Numbered from the stretch's first letter, positions 35,848 to 45,842 are shown. The stretch is DNA of 64,000 bases from CAYVTM01 sp964454645 (GCA_964454645.1 CAYVTM010000002.1:248001-312000); one strand, 5' to 3'. The notes: a model not told the origin generated them from the letters alone. Program-made: numbers and translations.

Positions 35848-38800
35848 CTAATTTATTCCAAGGTTCCGGATCGCATTGAAGGGATTCATCGCATTAAAGT
35901 TTATCATCAGACGAATTTCCTGAGTATAATTCGATTTACTATATATATTTTCTGTAATTCTATCTTTTTTCAGGCTAAGCGGAAAATAAATTTCCGCAAT
36001 ATTCCGAATGACCGGTACATATAAACCCACACCCATTACTACTTGTTCTTTGTATTTTGCCAAAGGAGCATTCACATAAGCAATATCCCCATATAAACCT
36101 AAGGGGAATTTTACAGGCATGGGCAACTTCAAATTTAATGCTAGCATAGACTTAGAAACCGGCATCGACATTTTTGATTTAAAACCTCCCTCTAACACGT
36201 AAAAATGATTGACGTTATTTCCGCTTCGATCCAGATGAGCATAATCATACCGATAGTCGGCACCTATCCCATCCAGAAAAACGGCTCCCTGATTTCCACT
36301 CGAATACCCCGCATATCCTCTAAGTTCCACCCCTTTCGATTGATTTCCATAGGAGGCAACATATTTATACTCGACCGAAAATTTATTCGTAGAATTCGGC
36401 ATAAAGGCTGCGGAGAATGATTCTCCCATCACTTTCAAACTGTATGGGTTTCGAATGCGATTATTACTTTTTGAATATGCAATTTGAGCTACTAAATTGG
36501 TTTGGATCATACCCATAGTCATACCTATATATTTCATTCTACCTTCCGAGCGGATACCCGTAAGCTGCATATTAATACCCTCAACGACTGAGAATTTATT
36601 TGCCTTTGTGTTTAATATCAGATCCGCATAAAACCCCAGCTTATAGTAATCCGAATACACATCCCCTCCATTCGCCAATACATCCACTTCCAATTGATTT
36701 TGCGGCGCAAAAGGATAAGCTTGTGAAAAATGAGAAAAACGGGTTGATAAAGTTAAAAGCTTAAGGTTATCGGGATATAAATCGTAAGCTAACCTACCTG
36801 TCCAATTAAACTGATCATTCGCGAAACTATACATCGGAGCCAACTCCCATTCAAACCTTTCGGTTGGAAAAAGATGATTGTAAAATAAAAAACCGGGCAT
36901 ACCTTTATCATAATAATTATATCCTATAATCGGACTGAAAAACAATTGGGTTTTATTTCGATTTTCCAGACTACCCAAGAGTTGCAAATCGAAGGGCTCT
37001 ATACTTCCGAATAAACCCTCAACATTCAAACGATTATTTTTGCGCGAAACCTCAGGGATAATATTGTAAGGATCAATACTGATATGATCAATATCCTTTG
37101 TATCAAAAAAGACGAGAGCCGTTCCCATAAACGGATCCGTCTTAAAAATTTCTTTTACATTACCTTGTTTATCTATAGACGCTACAAATGCCGGTGCAAG
37201 GAAGTTCGATTTGTTTTTAACCTTCACCCGCATCTGACCATTCACAACATCCATCCCCGTCAGTTTAAAATCTATTTTGTCATTCGTACCAATCAAATGA
37301 TCAAAAAACCAGGATAAATCTTTTTGAGACACCTCCTCCATTACTGCTCTGAAATCTTCAGGATAAGGATGCCGGAATTTCCAACGTTCGAAATACACTT
37401 TCATCGCCGAATCAAATACACTCGTTCCTAAGTATTGTTCCAGGTAGCGCAATACTAAACCACTCTTCCCGTACACAATCAATCCATAGTTCATGGCGCC
37501 GAAACTTTCGGAATGATTTTCGATTGCCTGATCCTCATTCAAACGGGCTATATACTGATACATTATATCGTACATCGCATCGGTATTATAAGTTTGCAGA
37601 TCAAAATGCTTAAGTAAATTTTCGTTCACGCTATCCCCAAACAGACTGCTGTTCGGATATTTTGTTCGCAAATATCTCCGTTCGAAATACGTATTTATCC
37701 CTTCATCCATCCAGGGATGTTCGCGTTCGTTCGATCCAATAATTCCGTAAAACCAATTATGTCCTACCTCATGCATGATTACTGTTTCCAAAGATCTTGG
37801 AGAATTCACCGTACCGATTACCGTTACGTTCGGATACTCCATTCCACCGCCTGCACTCAGTGCGCCGTCTACCGCAGTGGCTTGATTATAGGGATAATCG
37901 CCATTCCATAAGGAATAATAATAAAGCGCATCATTCATATATTCCGAAGCATCTTTCCAAAACTTTGCATACCGGTTCCGGAACATCACATAAGTATCAA
38001 CCTTACGTTTGGTATGGGGAAGTATTACTTCGGATTTTAAAACATTGAAATTTTTATCCGCGAACCAGGCAAAATCATGTACCATGCTTTGCTTATAGTG
38101 CAGGGTCTTGTATTTTTCAGACGATTCGATGAGCGAGTCTTTTTTCGGGAATGATTCTATTTTGGCAGTGTGTTCAGCAATAGAATCTAGAAATAATTGC
38201 TCTGAATATGTTTGCAAATCTCCGGTTGCGCCCACTACATAATTTTCAGGTAGTGTGATATATACATCGAAAGATCCGAATTCGGAATAGAACTCACCCA
38301 AATCCAAATAAGGCATTCGATGCCACCCTTTCCGATCAAACACGGCAGGCTTAGGATACCATTGTGTAATTTGATACGATTGCCCTACATGCCCCAAACG
38401 CGAAAACGAATTAGGAAGCTTTACATAAAAAGGAGTAGTAATGACAATCTCTTGTCCGGGTTGCAAAGGTGTATTTAAAATCAACTTACATATATCCTTA
38501 TGTTCGGCATCATATTCCCAATCAATCTTAATACCCTCTACTTTAAAATCGAGGCTATCGATATATCCTCTTTCATTCTCACTCGCCTGTATAAATTTCA
38601 GGTTTCGATCTCTCAATTGTTGCTTTGCAAAAGCAGTATTTTGATCTTTATAGGCATTCGGCCAAAGGTGAAAATAAATCTCATTCAACACCTGATCCGA
38701 ATTGTTTTTATAATGTATTGTTTCAAAGGCAGTCAACGAATGTTTCTTATCATCTAAGCGTACTTCGATATGGTAATTCACTTCTTGTTGCCAATAGTTT

Positions 38801-38883
38801 TGTGAATAGGTTTTTGTTGAAAAACTTACAAGAAATACGAATAACAGGCATAAAGAGTTGAAATTAAGTGCAGAATTCCTCAT
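35848..38883 (-). CDS. M1-family metallopeptidase with C-terminal barrel-like domain
   Basis: A 1011-residue exported protein. A signal peptide (to TYSQ) precedes an aminopeptidase N-type domain with GGGMEY (346-350), zinc ligands in HEVGHNW (H371, H375) and E394. From about residue 620 the sequence changes to many short aromatic-rich strands (LFFSPIIGYNYYDKGMPGF, RFEWELAPMYSFAN, LEVDVLANGGDV) that look like an outer membrane barrel of the surface-antigen type. If right, the peptidase is tied to the outer membrane by its own C-terminal barrel. A simple M1 enzyme would end near residue 620. Confidence 0.85.
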   Translation of the reverse strand: MRNSALNFNSLCLLFVFLVSFSTKTYSQNYWQQEVNYHIEVRLDDKKHSLTAFETIHYKNNSDQVLNEIYFHLWPNAYKDQNTAFAKQQLRDRNLKFIQASENERGYIDSLDFKVEGIKIDWEYDAEHKDICKLILNTPLQPGQEIVITTPFYVKLPNSFSRLGHVGQSYQITQWYPKPAVFDRKGWHRMPYLDLGEFYSEFGSFDVYITLPENYVVGATGDLQTYSEQLFLDSIAEHTAKIESFPKKDSLIESSEKYKTLHYKQSMVHDFAWFADKNFNVLKSEVILPHTKRKVDTYVMFRNRYAKFWKDASEYMNDALYYYSLWNGDYPYNQATAVDGALSAGGGMEYPNVTVIGTVNSPRSLETVIMHEVGHNWFYGIIGSNEREHPWMDEGINTYFERRYLRTKYPNSSLFGDSVNENLLKHFDLQTYNTDAMYDIMYQYIARLNEDQAIENHSESFGAMNYGLIVYGKSGLVLRYLEQYLGTSVFDSAMKVYFERWKFRHPYPEDFRAVMEEVSQKDLSWFFDHLIGTNDKIDFKLTGMDVVNGQMRVKVKNKSNFLAPAFVASIDKQGNVKEIFKTDPFMGTALVFFDTKDIDHISIDPYNIIPEVSRKNNRLNVEGLFGSIEPFDLQLLGSLENRNKTQLFFSPIIGYNYYDKGMPGFLFYNHLFPTERFEWELAPMYSFANDQFNWTGRLAYDLYPDNLKLLTLSTRFSHFSQAYPFAPQNQLEVDVLANGGDVYSDYYKLGFYADLILNTKANKFSVVEGINMQLTGIRSEGRMKYIGMTMGMIQTNLVAQIAYSKSNNRIRNPYSLKVMGESFSAAFMPNSTNKFSVEYKYVASYGNQSKGVELRGYAGYSSGNQGAVFLDGIGADYRYDYAHLDRSGNNVNHFYVLEGGFKSKMSMPVSKSMLALNLKLPMPVKFPLGLYGDIAYVNAPLAKYKEQVVMGVGLYVPVIRNIAEIYFPLSLKKDRITENIYSKSNYTQEIRLMINFNAMNPFNAIRNLGIN

Positions 38884-39060
38884 GTATTTTATTATTATTC
38901 AGATTATTAGATTACTTATTGATATATGTTGAAAACTCAGCTTCAAGATGCATATTTTTTTTGACGAAATTGAATTAATCTCTAATGAGATTATTCGTTC
39001 TTTATATGAAACAAAGATTACAAAATCACGTTATTCAACAATTAAGGCTAATAAACAGGG

Positions 39061-40464
39061 ATGGACGAAGAATTTGATTATAATGAATCCGAAGATCTGA
39101 GATTTTCGGTTGAACGATACGAAGAGATGGTCCGTAACAAAGACCACTATTTTTTTGATGCACAGGCATTCGAGGGTATTATCGATTATTTTATTGAAAA
39201 AAACGATCCGATAAAAGCATTACAAGTCGTTGACTATGCCATTGCCCAACATTCTTATGCCGCAGTCTTTTACATCAAACAAGCTCAGTTATTAGTCGTC
39301 ACCAATCGTTCGCAAGATGCTTTCGCTTTGTTAGATAAAGCCGAAACCCTGGAACCTTCAAATGCCGACATCTTTATCATTCGCGGCAATATCTACGACA
39401 AGCTGGAACTATTCGAGAAAGCGCTGGAACAATATCAACTGGCAACACTCTATGCCGAAGAAAGCGATGACATTTATTTACATATAGCTTATGCTTACGA
39501 AAATCTGGGTAACTATACCAAAGCCATCGAGAATTTAAAAATCTGCCTGGAGCAGAATATGGAAAATCAGGATGCTTTGTACGAACTGGCATATTGTTTT
39601 GATATTATAGACCAACCCGAAGAAAGCATCATCTTTTATAAACAGTTTATCGATATCGACCCCTACTCGTATGCTGCCTGGTATAATTTAGGGAATGCTT
39701 ATTCTAAATCCGAGCTATATGAAAAAGCCATAGAAGCTTACGATTATACATTACTTATTAAAGATTCTTTTGCCTCGGCATATTATAACAAAGGAAATGC
39801 TTTAGCAAATCTCGAACGTTATGCCGAAGCCATACACGTATATAAACAAACATTCGAATACGAACAACCCGGTGCTGAAACATTCTGCAGTATTGGCGAA
39901 TGTTATGAGAAATTAGAGTTGATGGATGAAGCGCGTTCATATTATAAAAAAGCAGTGAAACAAAATCCATTACTGGCAGAAGCATGGTTTGGGATTGGTA
40001 TTACACTGGATTTTGAAGAACGCTGGTACGAGTCTTTACATTTTTATAACAAAGCAATCAGTTTAGATTCGGGTATTGCCGAATACTGGTTTGCTTTGGG
40101 AGATTCGCATTATAAACTCGGGAATTTTACCGAATCTGAGAAAGCCTATGAAAAAGTAGTGGAGCTTAGTCCGGATGATATTGAAATCTGGTTGGACTAC
40201 TCTGCCATTTATTATGAGCAGGGAAAAATAAAATCCGCTATCGATTGTGTTTCTGAGGGTATCAAATCAAATCCTGATGCTTCCGAACTCTATTATCGTA
40301 TGGTAGCATACTTATTTAGTGATGGGCAATATAACGAAGCATTGAGTTTCTTAGAATTAGCCTTATCTTTAGCCCCGGAGAAACACGAAGTTTTATTCGA
40401 ATATCTTCCTCAACTACAAACCAATACGGTTGTGATAGAAATGATAAACCGTTATATACTCTGA
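39061..40464 (+). CDS. Tetratricopeptide repeat protein
   Basis: A 467-residue protein made of about a dozen TPR units (for example AAWYNLGNAYSKSELYEKAI, ASAYYNKGNALANLERYAEA, AEYWFALGDSHYKLGNFTES). There is no signal peptide, so it is cytoplasmic. TPR arrays bind partner proteins; the partner is unknown. Similar long TPR proteins are conserved in Bacteroidota next to phosphosulfolactate synthase-like genes, and the ComA-like gene follows here after 51 bases. Confidence 0.9.
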   Translation: MDEEFDYNESEDLRFSVERYEEMVRNKDHYFFDAQAFEGIIDYFIEKNDPIKALQVVDYAIAQHSYAAVFYIKQAQLLVVTNRSQDAFALLDKAETLEPSNADIFIIRGNIYDKLELFEKALEQYQLATLYAEESDDIYLHIAYAYENLGNYTKAIENLKICLEQNMENQDALYELAYCFDIIDQPEESIIFYKQFIDIDPYSYAAWYNLGNAYSKSELYEKAIEAYDYTLLIKDSFASAYYNKGNALANLERYAEAIHVYKQTFEYEQPGAETFCSIGECYEKLELMDEARSYYKKAVKQNPLLAEAWFGIGITLDFEERWYESLHFYNKAISLDSGIAEYWFALGDSHYKLGNFTESEKAYEKVVELSPDDIEIWLDYSAIYYEQGKIKSAIDCVSEGIKSNPDASELYYRMVAYLFSDGQYNEALSFLELALSLAPEKHEVLFEYLPQLQTNTVVIEMINRYIL

Positions 40465-40515
40465 TTATTTAATATATTTTCCATTATTTTGCGGCGGACA
40501 TTCCGTTATATCTTT

Positions 40516-41277
40516 ATGAATTACTCATTATCTCAAATACCCGAACGTACAGCAAAGCCAAGAAATCATGGCATAACCATGGTAATGGATAAGGGACTCA
40601 GCTCCCGCGAAGTTGAAAATATGATCGAAATTTCCGGTCCTTTTATCGACATTGTGAAATTAGGCTGGGCGACTTCTTTTGTTACACCCATTCTGGAACG
40701 CAAACTGGCAATCTATAGAGAAGCCGGAATTCCTGTATATTTCGGAGGCACACTTTTCGAAGCATTTATTATTCGTAACCAATACGAAGATTATAAAAAA
40801 GTATTGGAGAAATATAAAATGGAATATGCTGAAATCTCGGATGGTTCTATCATTATGGACCATAGCGCCAAATGTGATTATATCAAAGACCTGAAACAAA
40901 TGGTTACGGTAGTTTCGGAAGTAGGTTCGAAAGATGCCACCAATATTATGGCTCCTTATCAATGGATTGAACTGATGCAAGCCGAACTGGAAGCCGGATC
41001 TAGATACGTAATTGCCGAAGCACGTGAAAGTGGAAACATTGGTATTTACAGGGATTCGGGAGAAGTTCGTCAGGGTTTGGTTCAGGAATTATTAACAAAA
41101 ATCCCCGCCGAAAAAATTCTTTGGGAAGCACCACAGAAAGCACAACAAACCTGGTTCATCAAACTTTTAGGAAGTAATGTAAACCTGGGAAATATACAAA
41201 CCAACGAAGTAATTCCCTTAGAGACCTTACGTTTGGGTTTGCGTAGCGATACTTTCCATCATTTCCTCGATAAATAA
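40516..41277 (+). CDS. Phosphosulfolactate synthase (ComA) family protein
   Basis: A 253-residue TIM-barrel protein of the ComA family, which joins sulfite to phosphoenolpyruvate to make phosphosulfolactate. Landmarks are RNHGITMVMDKGLSSRE, VKLGWATSF, GIPVYFGGTLFE, AEISDGSIIM and AEARESGNIGIY, followed by LWEAPQKAQQ. In methanogens this is the first step to coenzyme M; Bacteroidota make no coenzyme M, so the product may serve sulfonate or sulfonolipid chemistry, or the enzyme may have changed substrate. Start is the ATG at 40516; an in-frame TTG nine codons earlier is less likely. Confidence 0.85.
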   Translation: MNYSLSQIPERTAKPRNHGITMVMDKGLSSREVENMIEISGPFIDIVKLGWATSFVTPILERKLAIYREAGIPVYFGGTLFEAFIIRNQYEDYKKVLEKYKMEYAEISDGSIIMDHSAKCDYIKDLKQMVTVVSEVGSKDATNIMAPYQWIELMQAELEAGSRYVIAEARESGNIGIYRDSGEVRQGLVQELLTKIPAEKILWEAPQKAQQTWFIKLLGSNVNLGNIQTNEVIPLETLRLGLRSDTFHHFLDK

Positions 41278-41297
41278 TATAAGATTTATTGACCAGA

Positions 41298-41771
41298 ATG
41301 ACACACAAGAAAATACTTTTTGTTTGCTTGGGAAATATTTGCCGTTCGCCCATTGCAGACGGCATCATGCGTTCGTTGGCACACAAGCATCAGCTCGACT
41401 GGGAGATAGACTCTGCCGGAACCGGCTCCTGGCATAGCGGCGAAGCGCCCGATAAACGCGCACAACATATAGCTTCAGTTTTTGGGGTAGACATTTCACA
41501 CCTGGTTGCACGTCAATTTAAGATGGATGATTTCGACTACTTCGATCAGATTTTTGCAATGGATTCTTCAAACTATTCTAATCTGATTAAGCTTGCGCGA
41601 AACGAAAACGATAAAGCAAAGGTTGACTTAATTCTCAACCAAACATATCCTCGAATGAACAGGGCTGTCCCCGACCCCTGGTACGATGACAATCTCTTCG
41701 AACCTGTGTTTAAAATGCTGGAAGAGGCATGCCTGAAAATTCTCGAAGATCACCTCAAAACAAGTTCTTAG
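41298..41771 (+). CDS. Low-molecular-weight protein-tyrosine phosphatase
   Basis: A 157-residue LMW phosphatase with the P-loop VCLGNICRSP (C-x5-R) at the N-terminus and the general-acid Asp in VPDPWYDD near the C-terminus. Such enzymes reverse tyrosine phosphorylation, often of capsule-synthesis kinases; no kinase gene is in view. The ATG at 41298 gives the family's usual N-terminus. It follows the ComA-like gene by 20 bases on the same strand and may share its transcript. Confidence 0.93.
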   Translation: MTHKKILFVCLGNICRSPIADGIMRSLAHKHQLDWEIDSAGTGSWHSGEAPDKRAQHIASVFGVDISHLVARQFKMDDFDYFDQIFAMDSSNYSNLIKLARNENDKAKVDLILNQTYPRMNRAVPDPWYDDNLFEPVFKMLEEACLKILEDHLKTSS

Positions 41772-41822
41772 CGTATTTTTAAGATTGAACAGAGAACGAG
41801 CTATCCTTTTCATAGAAATGCT

Positions 41823-41830
41823 TATTTTTG
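41823..41830 (+). promoter_or_regulatory. -7 box of hisS (TATTTTTG)
   Basis: TATTTTTG fits TAnnTTTG and ends 18 bases before the hisS ATG, in the short gap behind the phosphatase gene; no clear -33 TTTG at matching distance. Confidence 0.4.
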
Positions 41831-41848
41831 TTTCTCTTAAAGATATAC

Positions 41849-43225
41849 ATGAAACCAAGCATACCTAAAGGCACACGCGATTTCTCTCCTCTTATCGTAA
41901 ACCGAAGAAATTATATTTTCGATACCATTCGTTCGGTATTCAAAAAGTATGGCTATCAACCGATTGAAACGCCTACGATGGAGAATCTATCCACACTTAC
42001 CGGCAAATACGGCGAAGAGGGCGATCAGTTAATCTTTAAAATTCTGAACTCCGGTGATTTCCTAAGCAAAGCCGATGAGAAAAATTTATTCGCAAAAGAT
42101 TCAAAAGCAATCAGCAGCGATATTTCCGAAAAGGCTCTACGTTACGATTTAACAGTTCCTTTTGCCCGTTATGTAGTAATGCATCAGCATGAAATTTCAT
42201 TCCCTTTCAAACGCTATCAGATACAACCCGTATGGAGAGCCGACCGTCCCCAGAAAGGCCGTTATCGTGAGTTTTACCAATGTGATGCGGATGTTGTAGG
42301 ATCGGAATCTTTGTTGAATGAAGCAGAATTTATTTTAATTTATGATGAGGCTTTACAACAATTAGGCCTTCGCAATTTCACCATTAAACTTAATAACAGA
42401 AAAATACTTACCGGAATTTCAGAAATCATCGGTAAGCCCGGACTGATAATTGATATGACCGTAGCTATCGATAAATTAGATAAGGTCGGTTTAGACGGTG
42501 TGAAGAAAGAATTGTTTGAAAGAGGATTTACAGAGAAGGATTTGGGAATATTGGGACCCTTTATCCTGCTTCAGGGAAGCATGGAAGAAAAATTAGCTGC
42601 TTTAAAAAATACTTTATCATCAAGTAATACAGGACTTAAAGGAGTTGAAGAAATAGAAGAGATTATTTTCTATCTGAAAGCTTTGCATTCCGGATTTAAT
42701 TTCAATCATCTTGAGATTGATATCACTTTGGCACGCGGGCTGAATTATTATACCGGAGCGATTTTCGAAGTTAAAACGAATGAAGCAGTGATGGGAAGTA
42801 TCGGCGGCGGCGGACGTTACGACGACCTTACAGGAATGTTTGGCTTAAAAGGATTAAGTGGCGTCGGGATTTCTTTCGGCGCCGACCGCATATACGACGT
42901 GCTGGAAGAATTAAATTTATTCCCGGATGATAGTGATAGTATGGCATCCACAAAAGTACTTATCAGCAACTTTGACAAAAAGGCCGAAATATATGCGCTC
43001 CCTATCCTTCAACAAATTCGTGCACAAGGAATCTCTGCTGAGTTATATCATACGTCTGCAAAACTTCAAAAACAATTGAAATATGCGAACGACAAAAAAA
43101 TACCTTTTGTTATCTTAATTGGGGAAGAAGAAATGAGCAGTGGAAATTTATCATTAAAAAATATGCAGAGTGGTAACCAGGAACTGATCTCTCCGGAAGA
43201 AATTATAAACCGACTGAAAAAATAA
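41849..43225 (+). CDS. hisS: Histidyl-tRNA synthetase
   Basis: A 458-residue class II synthetase. It begins MKPSIPKGTRDFSP, has motif 2 (VWRADRPQKGRYREFYQCD), the histidine-specific LARGLNYYTGAIFE, motif 3 region GGGGRYDDL, and a C-terminal anticodon-binding domain (VLISNFDKKAEIYALPI). It is followed after 12 bases by hutH, which puts histidine activation and histidine breakdown in one likely transcript. Confidence 0.95.
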   Translation: MKPSIPKGTRDFSPLIVNRRNYIFDTIRSVFKKYGYQPIETPTMENLSTLTGKYGEEGDQLIFKILNSGDFLSKADEKNLFAKDSKAISSDISEKALRYDLTVPFARYVVMHQHEISFPFKRYQIQPVWRADRPQKGRYREFYQCDADVVGSESLLNEAEFILIYDEALQQLGLRNFTIKLNNRKILTGISEIIGKPGLIIDMTVAIDKLDKVGLDGVKKELFERGFTEKDLGILGPFILLQGSMEEKLAALKNTLSSSNTGLKGVEEIEEIIFYLKALHSGFNFNHLEIDITLARGLNYYTGAIFEVKTNEAVMGSIGGGGRYDDLTGMFGLKGLSGVGISFGADRIYDVLEELNLFPDDSDSMASTKVLISNFDKKAEIYALPILQQIRAQGISAELYHTSAKLQKQLKYANDKKIPFVILIGEEEMSSGNLSLKNMQSGNQELISPEEIINRLKK

Positions 43226-43237
43226 TTTGTATCGAAA

Positions 43238-44716
43238 ATGAATATTCACACCATCGGCGAAGCTACGCTAACTTTTGATGTTTTACATAAAGTCCTCGAT
43301 TCGAAACATAAAATTCAGCTTTCGGATTCTTCTAAAAATAAAATTCAGGCTTGCCGCGATTATCTGGATACGAAAATGAGCAACAGCTCATCTCCTGTAT
43401 ATGGGATAAACACAGGCTTCGGATCTTTATGTGATGTACGCATCAACGATCAGGATTTAGAGCAATTGCAAAAAAATCTGGTGATGTCGCATGCATGTGG
43501 AACCGGAGAAGAAGTGCCGAATGAAATTGTTCGGATAATGTTGTTTTTAAAAATACAGTCCCTGGCGTATGGACATTCAGGGGTACAAGTAGAAACGGTT
43601 CAACGTTTGGTTGATTTTTACAACGAAGGAATTTATCCGGTCGTTTATAATCAGGGATCCTTAGGAGCTTCAGGCGATTTATCTCCTTTGGCTCATTTAT
43701 GCTTACCGCTAATCGGAATGGGAGAAGCATATTATCAGGGTAGAAAATATAACGGAAAAGAAATTTTAGAAAAATTTTCCTGGAAAGAGATTAGTTTAAA
43801 ATCGAAAGAAGGGCTGGCACTACTAAATGGAACCCAGTTTATGAGTGCGTACGGAATATATATCCTGCTACAAACCGAAAAGCTTTCGGAACAAGCCGAC
43901 CGTATCGCAGCACTTTCCATGGATGCCTTCGATTGCAGGATAGATCCTTTTCACGAACTTATCCATAAAATCCGCCCGCATGCCGGACAAATTCAAACAG
44001 CTAAAAACATTTTATCCTTTTTGGAAGGGAGCGAAATAGCTCAACAGGCGAAAGCACAAATACAGGATCCATATTCCTTCCGTTGTGTACCACAGGTACA
44101 TGGAGCTTCGAAAGATGCATTCAACTATGTGCGCGGTGTTTTCTTAACAGAAGTAAATTCGGTTACTGATAATCCGAATGTTTTCCCTGAAGAGGATTTA
44201 ATAATCTCGGGGGGTAATTTTCACGGGCAAACCTTAGCGCTTGCATTGGATTTTTTAGCAATTGCTTTAGCAGAATTAGGTAATATTTCCGAACGAAGAT
44301 GCTATCAACTCATTTCAGGGTTACGAAAGCTCCCGGCGTTTTTAGTTGAGAATCCCGGACTTAATTCCGGATTCATGATTCCGCAATATACTGCTGCATC
44401 GATTGTCAGCCAAAATAAACAGCTGTGCAGTCCGGCTTCTGTTGATTCTATCGTTTCATCCAATGGGCAGGAAGACCATGTAAGTATGGGTGCGAATGCG
44501 GCAACAAAAGCATTGCGTGTATTACATAATGTGCGAACTGTTTTAGCGATAGAATTGATGAATGCAGCGCAGGCATTGGAATTCAGAAGACCTTTAAAAT
44601 CTTCCGAAAGCAATGAATCTTTCCTGAAAGCATATCGTGTTCTTGTAAAAAGAAATGAAGATGATAGCGTATTGAGTACCGATATTCACAAAAGTATTTC
44701 ATTTTTAAACGAATAA
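43238..44716 (+). CDS. hutH: Histidine ammonia-lyase
   Basis: A 492-residue enzyme that removes ammonia from histidine to give urocanate. The MIO cofactor-forming Ala-Ser-Gly lies in GSLGASGDLSPLAHL, with YGINTGFGSL before it and TDNPNVFPEEDLIISGGNFHG after it, all diagnostic. The next enzyme, urocanate hydratase, is encoded about 5 kb downstream; the intervening stretch looks acquired. The gene is intact and ends in a strong terminator. A diverged second copy of its last 62 codons is found at 46061-46249. Confidence 0.95.
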   Translation: MNIHTIGEATLTFDVLHKVLDSKHKIQLSDSSKNKIQACRDYLDTKMSNSSSPVYGINTGFGSLCDVRINDQDLEQLQKNLVMSHACGTGEEVPNEIVRIMLFLKIQSLAYGHSGVQVETVQRLVDFYNEGIYPVVYNQGSLGASGDLSPLAHLCLPLIGMGEAYYQGRKYNGKEILEKFSWKEISLKSKEGLALLNGTQFMSAYGIYILLQTEKLSEQADRIAALSMDAFDCRIDPFHELIHKIRPHAGQIQTAKNILSFLEGSEIAQQAKAQIQDPYSFRCVPQVHGASKDAFNYVRGVFLTEVNSVTDNPNVFPEEDLIISGGNFHGQTLALALDFLAIALAELGNISERRCYQLISGLRKLPAFLVENPGLNSGFMIPQYTAASIVSQNKQLCSPASVDSIVSSNGQEDHVSMGANAATKALRVLHNVRTVLAIELMNAAQALEFRRPLKSSESNESFLKAYRVLVKRNEDDSVLSTDIHKSISFLNE

Positions 44717-44743
44717 AAAATCCCGATTTAATCGGGATTTTTT
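44715..44743 (+). terminator. Terminator of hutH
   Basis: Stem AAAAAATCCCGAT with ATCGGGATTTTTT, three-base loop, directly overlapping the hutH stop codon; the left arm supplies the As, the right arm the T run. Confidence 0.88.
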
Positions 44744-44836
44744 CAGGAAGCCGGTTATACTAAATTAATCAAACAAGAATCCTTATAATTTTATCAAAAT
44801 TTAGTACTGCCAATTTTTACTATATATGCATTTGGA

Positions 44837-45040
44837 TTACTCCGATTTTCTAAGATCCCTTATTTTAAATATAGAAAGAATGACCGCCGACCCCAATACT
44901 GTAATAATAAGAGATTGAGAATCGTTAAACTTGGCCCAACTGATATTGGGAAAGAGTGTCTGTAAGAAAAAATTTAATCCCAATAAAAAAAAGAAAACTT
45001 TAAGAAAATACTTAAGAATAATGAGAACTTTACTTTTCAT
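44837..45040 (-). CDS. Small two-helix membrane protein of the inserted cassette
   Basis: A 67-residue protein with two membrane helices (ILKYFLKVFFFLLGLNFFLQ and SLIITVLGSAVILSIF) and a basic end (KIRDLRKSE). It starts 31 bases after the lipoprotein gene on the same strand, probably in one transcript. I recognise no family. Its position beside a lipoprotein in a small inserted cassette would fit an immunity or accessory protein, but this is a guess from context. Confidence 0.55.
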   Translation of the reverse strand: MKSKVLIILKYFLKVFFFLLGLNFFLQTLFPNISWAKFNDSQSLIITVLGSAVILSIFKIRDLRKSE

Positions 45041-45071
45041 AATCGCTTTTTTGAAGTTAGTAAATTCTTAT

Positions 45072-45842
45072 CTAAAACATCCATCTACATAAACCCCATT
45101 CAATAGCAGTGTGTATGCCCTGTCCAATTCTATCATTTGGATTACCAACTCCGTCAGCCAATGCTGACCCCCAACCCCACAAGTACCCTGCTGCGTCAAC
45201 TTGAATAATAATTTCTAAAGAAGGGCTACCTCCGATATCATTGTCTTGCCAATAATAAGAAGACCCTAATGCTATATTTAATACACCTCCAGCCAACTCA
45301 CCCTCTCCTACTTCCCAATCAATATTGTTATAATTTACTTTTATCAATTCCAAAGCATTTATGATACTTTGACTTCGTTCAGATTGTGTTCCTGTATAAG
45401 TATCTGTAAGAACTTCAAATACTTCATTGATGAATCCCACCTCAGTTGGATTTAATTCTGTGGAATGATTTTCCATGAAGTCACTCCAATGTTGCATTGG
45501 ATTTGTAAAAAGATTACCATTATCAATCTCATACGCAAACTCTTGATACAAACTTGCAGATTGCGTTGTCCAACTATAGGTTTCTGCAAAAAAATCATCG
45601 ATCATTGTAAGGTGATCCAACACTTGAGCTTCTCTATTGGGATAGGTTTGATTTGGGTTTATTATGTCAATCATATAATCTAACCCTTCATTGTGCAGGT
45701 CCCCAGCTCCCTCTATTATGTTTAGAGTCAAACGTGCATGTTTTGTTTTTAGAGAGTCCTCGATTCTAATTTCTGATTCTTTTTGACATGATACTACTAA
45801 CATTATCATTGTTAATAGTACTAAATTTGATACTATTTTCAT
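45072..45842 (-). CDS. Lipoprotein of unknown function, Gly/Trp-rich C-terminus
   Basis: A 256-residue lipoprotein with lipobox ending VVSC (about residue 19). The middle is helical and acidic; the last 45 residues (AAGYLWGWGSALADG, then RIGQGIHTAIEWGL) are rich in Gly, Ala and Trp and resemble the amphipathic core of class II bacteriocin-like peptides. The stretch is poorer in CG dinucleotides than its neighbours by eye, suggesting transfer. It and the 67-residue gene lie between the real hutH 3' end and a diverged copy of that end. No named family recognised. Confidence 0.6.
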   Translation of the reverse strand: MKIVSNLVLLTMIMLVVSCQKESEIRIEDSLKTKHARLTLNIIEGAGDLHNEGLDYMIDIINPNQTYPNREAQVLDHLTMIDDFFAETYSWTTQSASLYQEFAYEIDNGNLFTNPMQHWSDFMENHSTELNPTEVGFINEVFEVLTDTYTGTQSERSQSIINALELIKVNYNNIDWEVGEGELAGGVLNIALGSSYYWQDNDIGGSPSLEIIIQVDAAGYLWGWGSALADGVGNPNDRIGQGIHTAIEWGLCRWMF

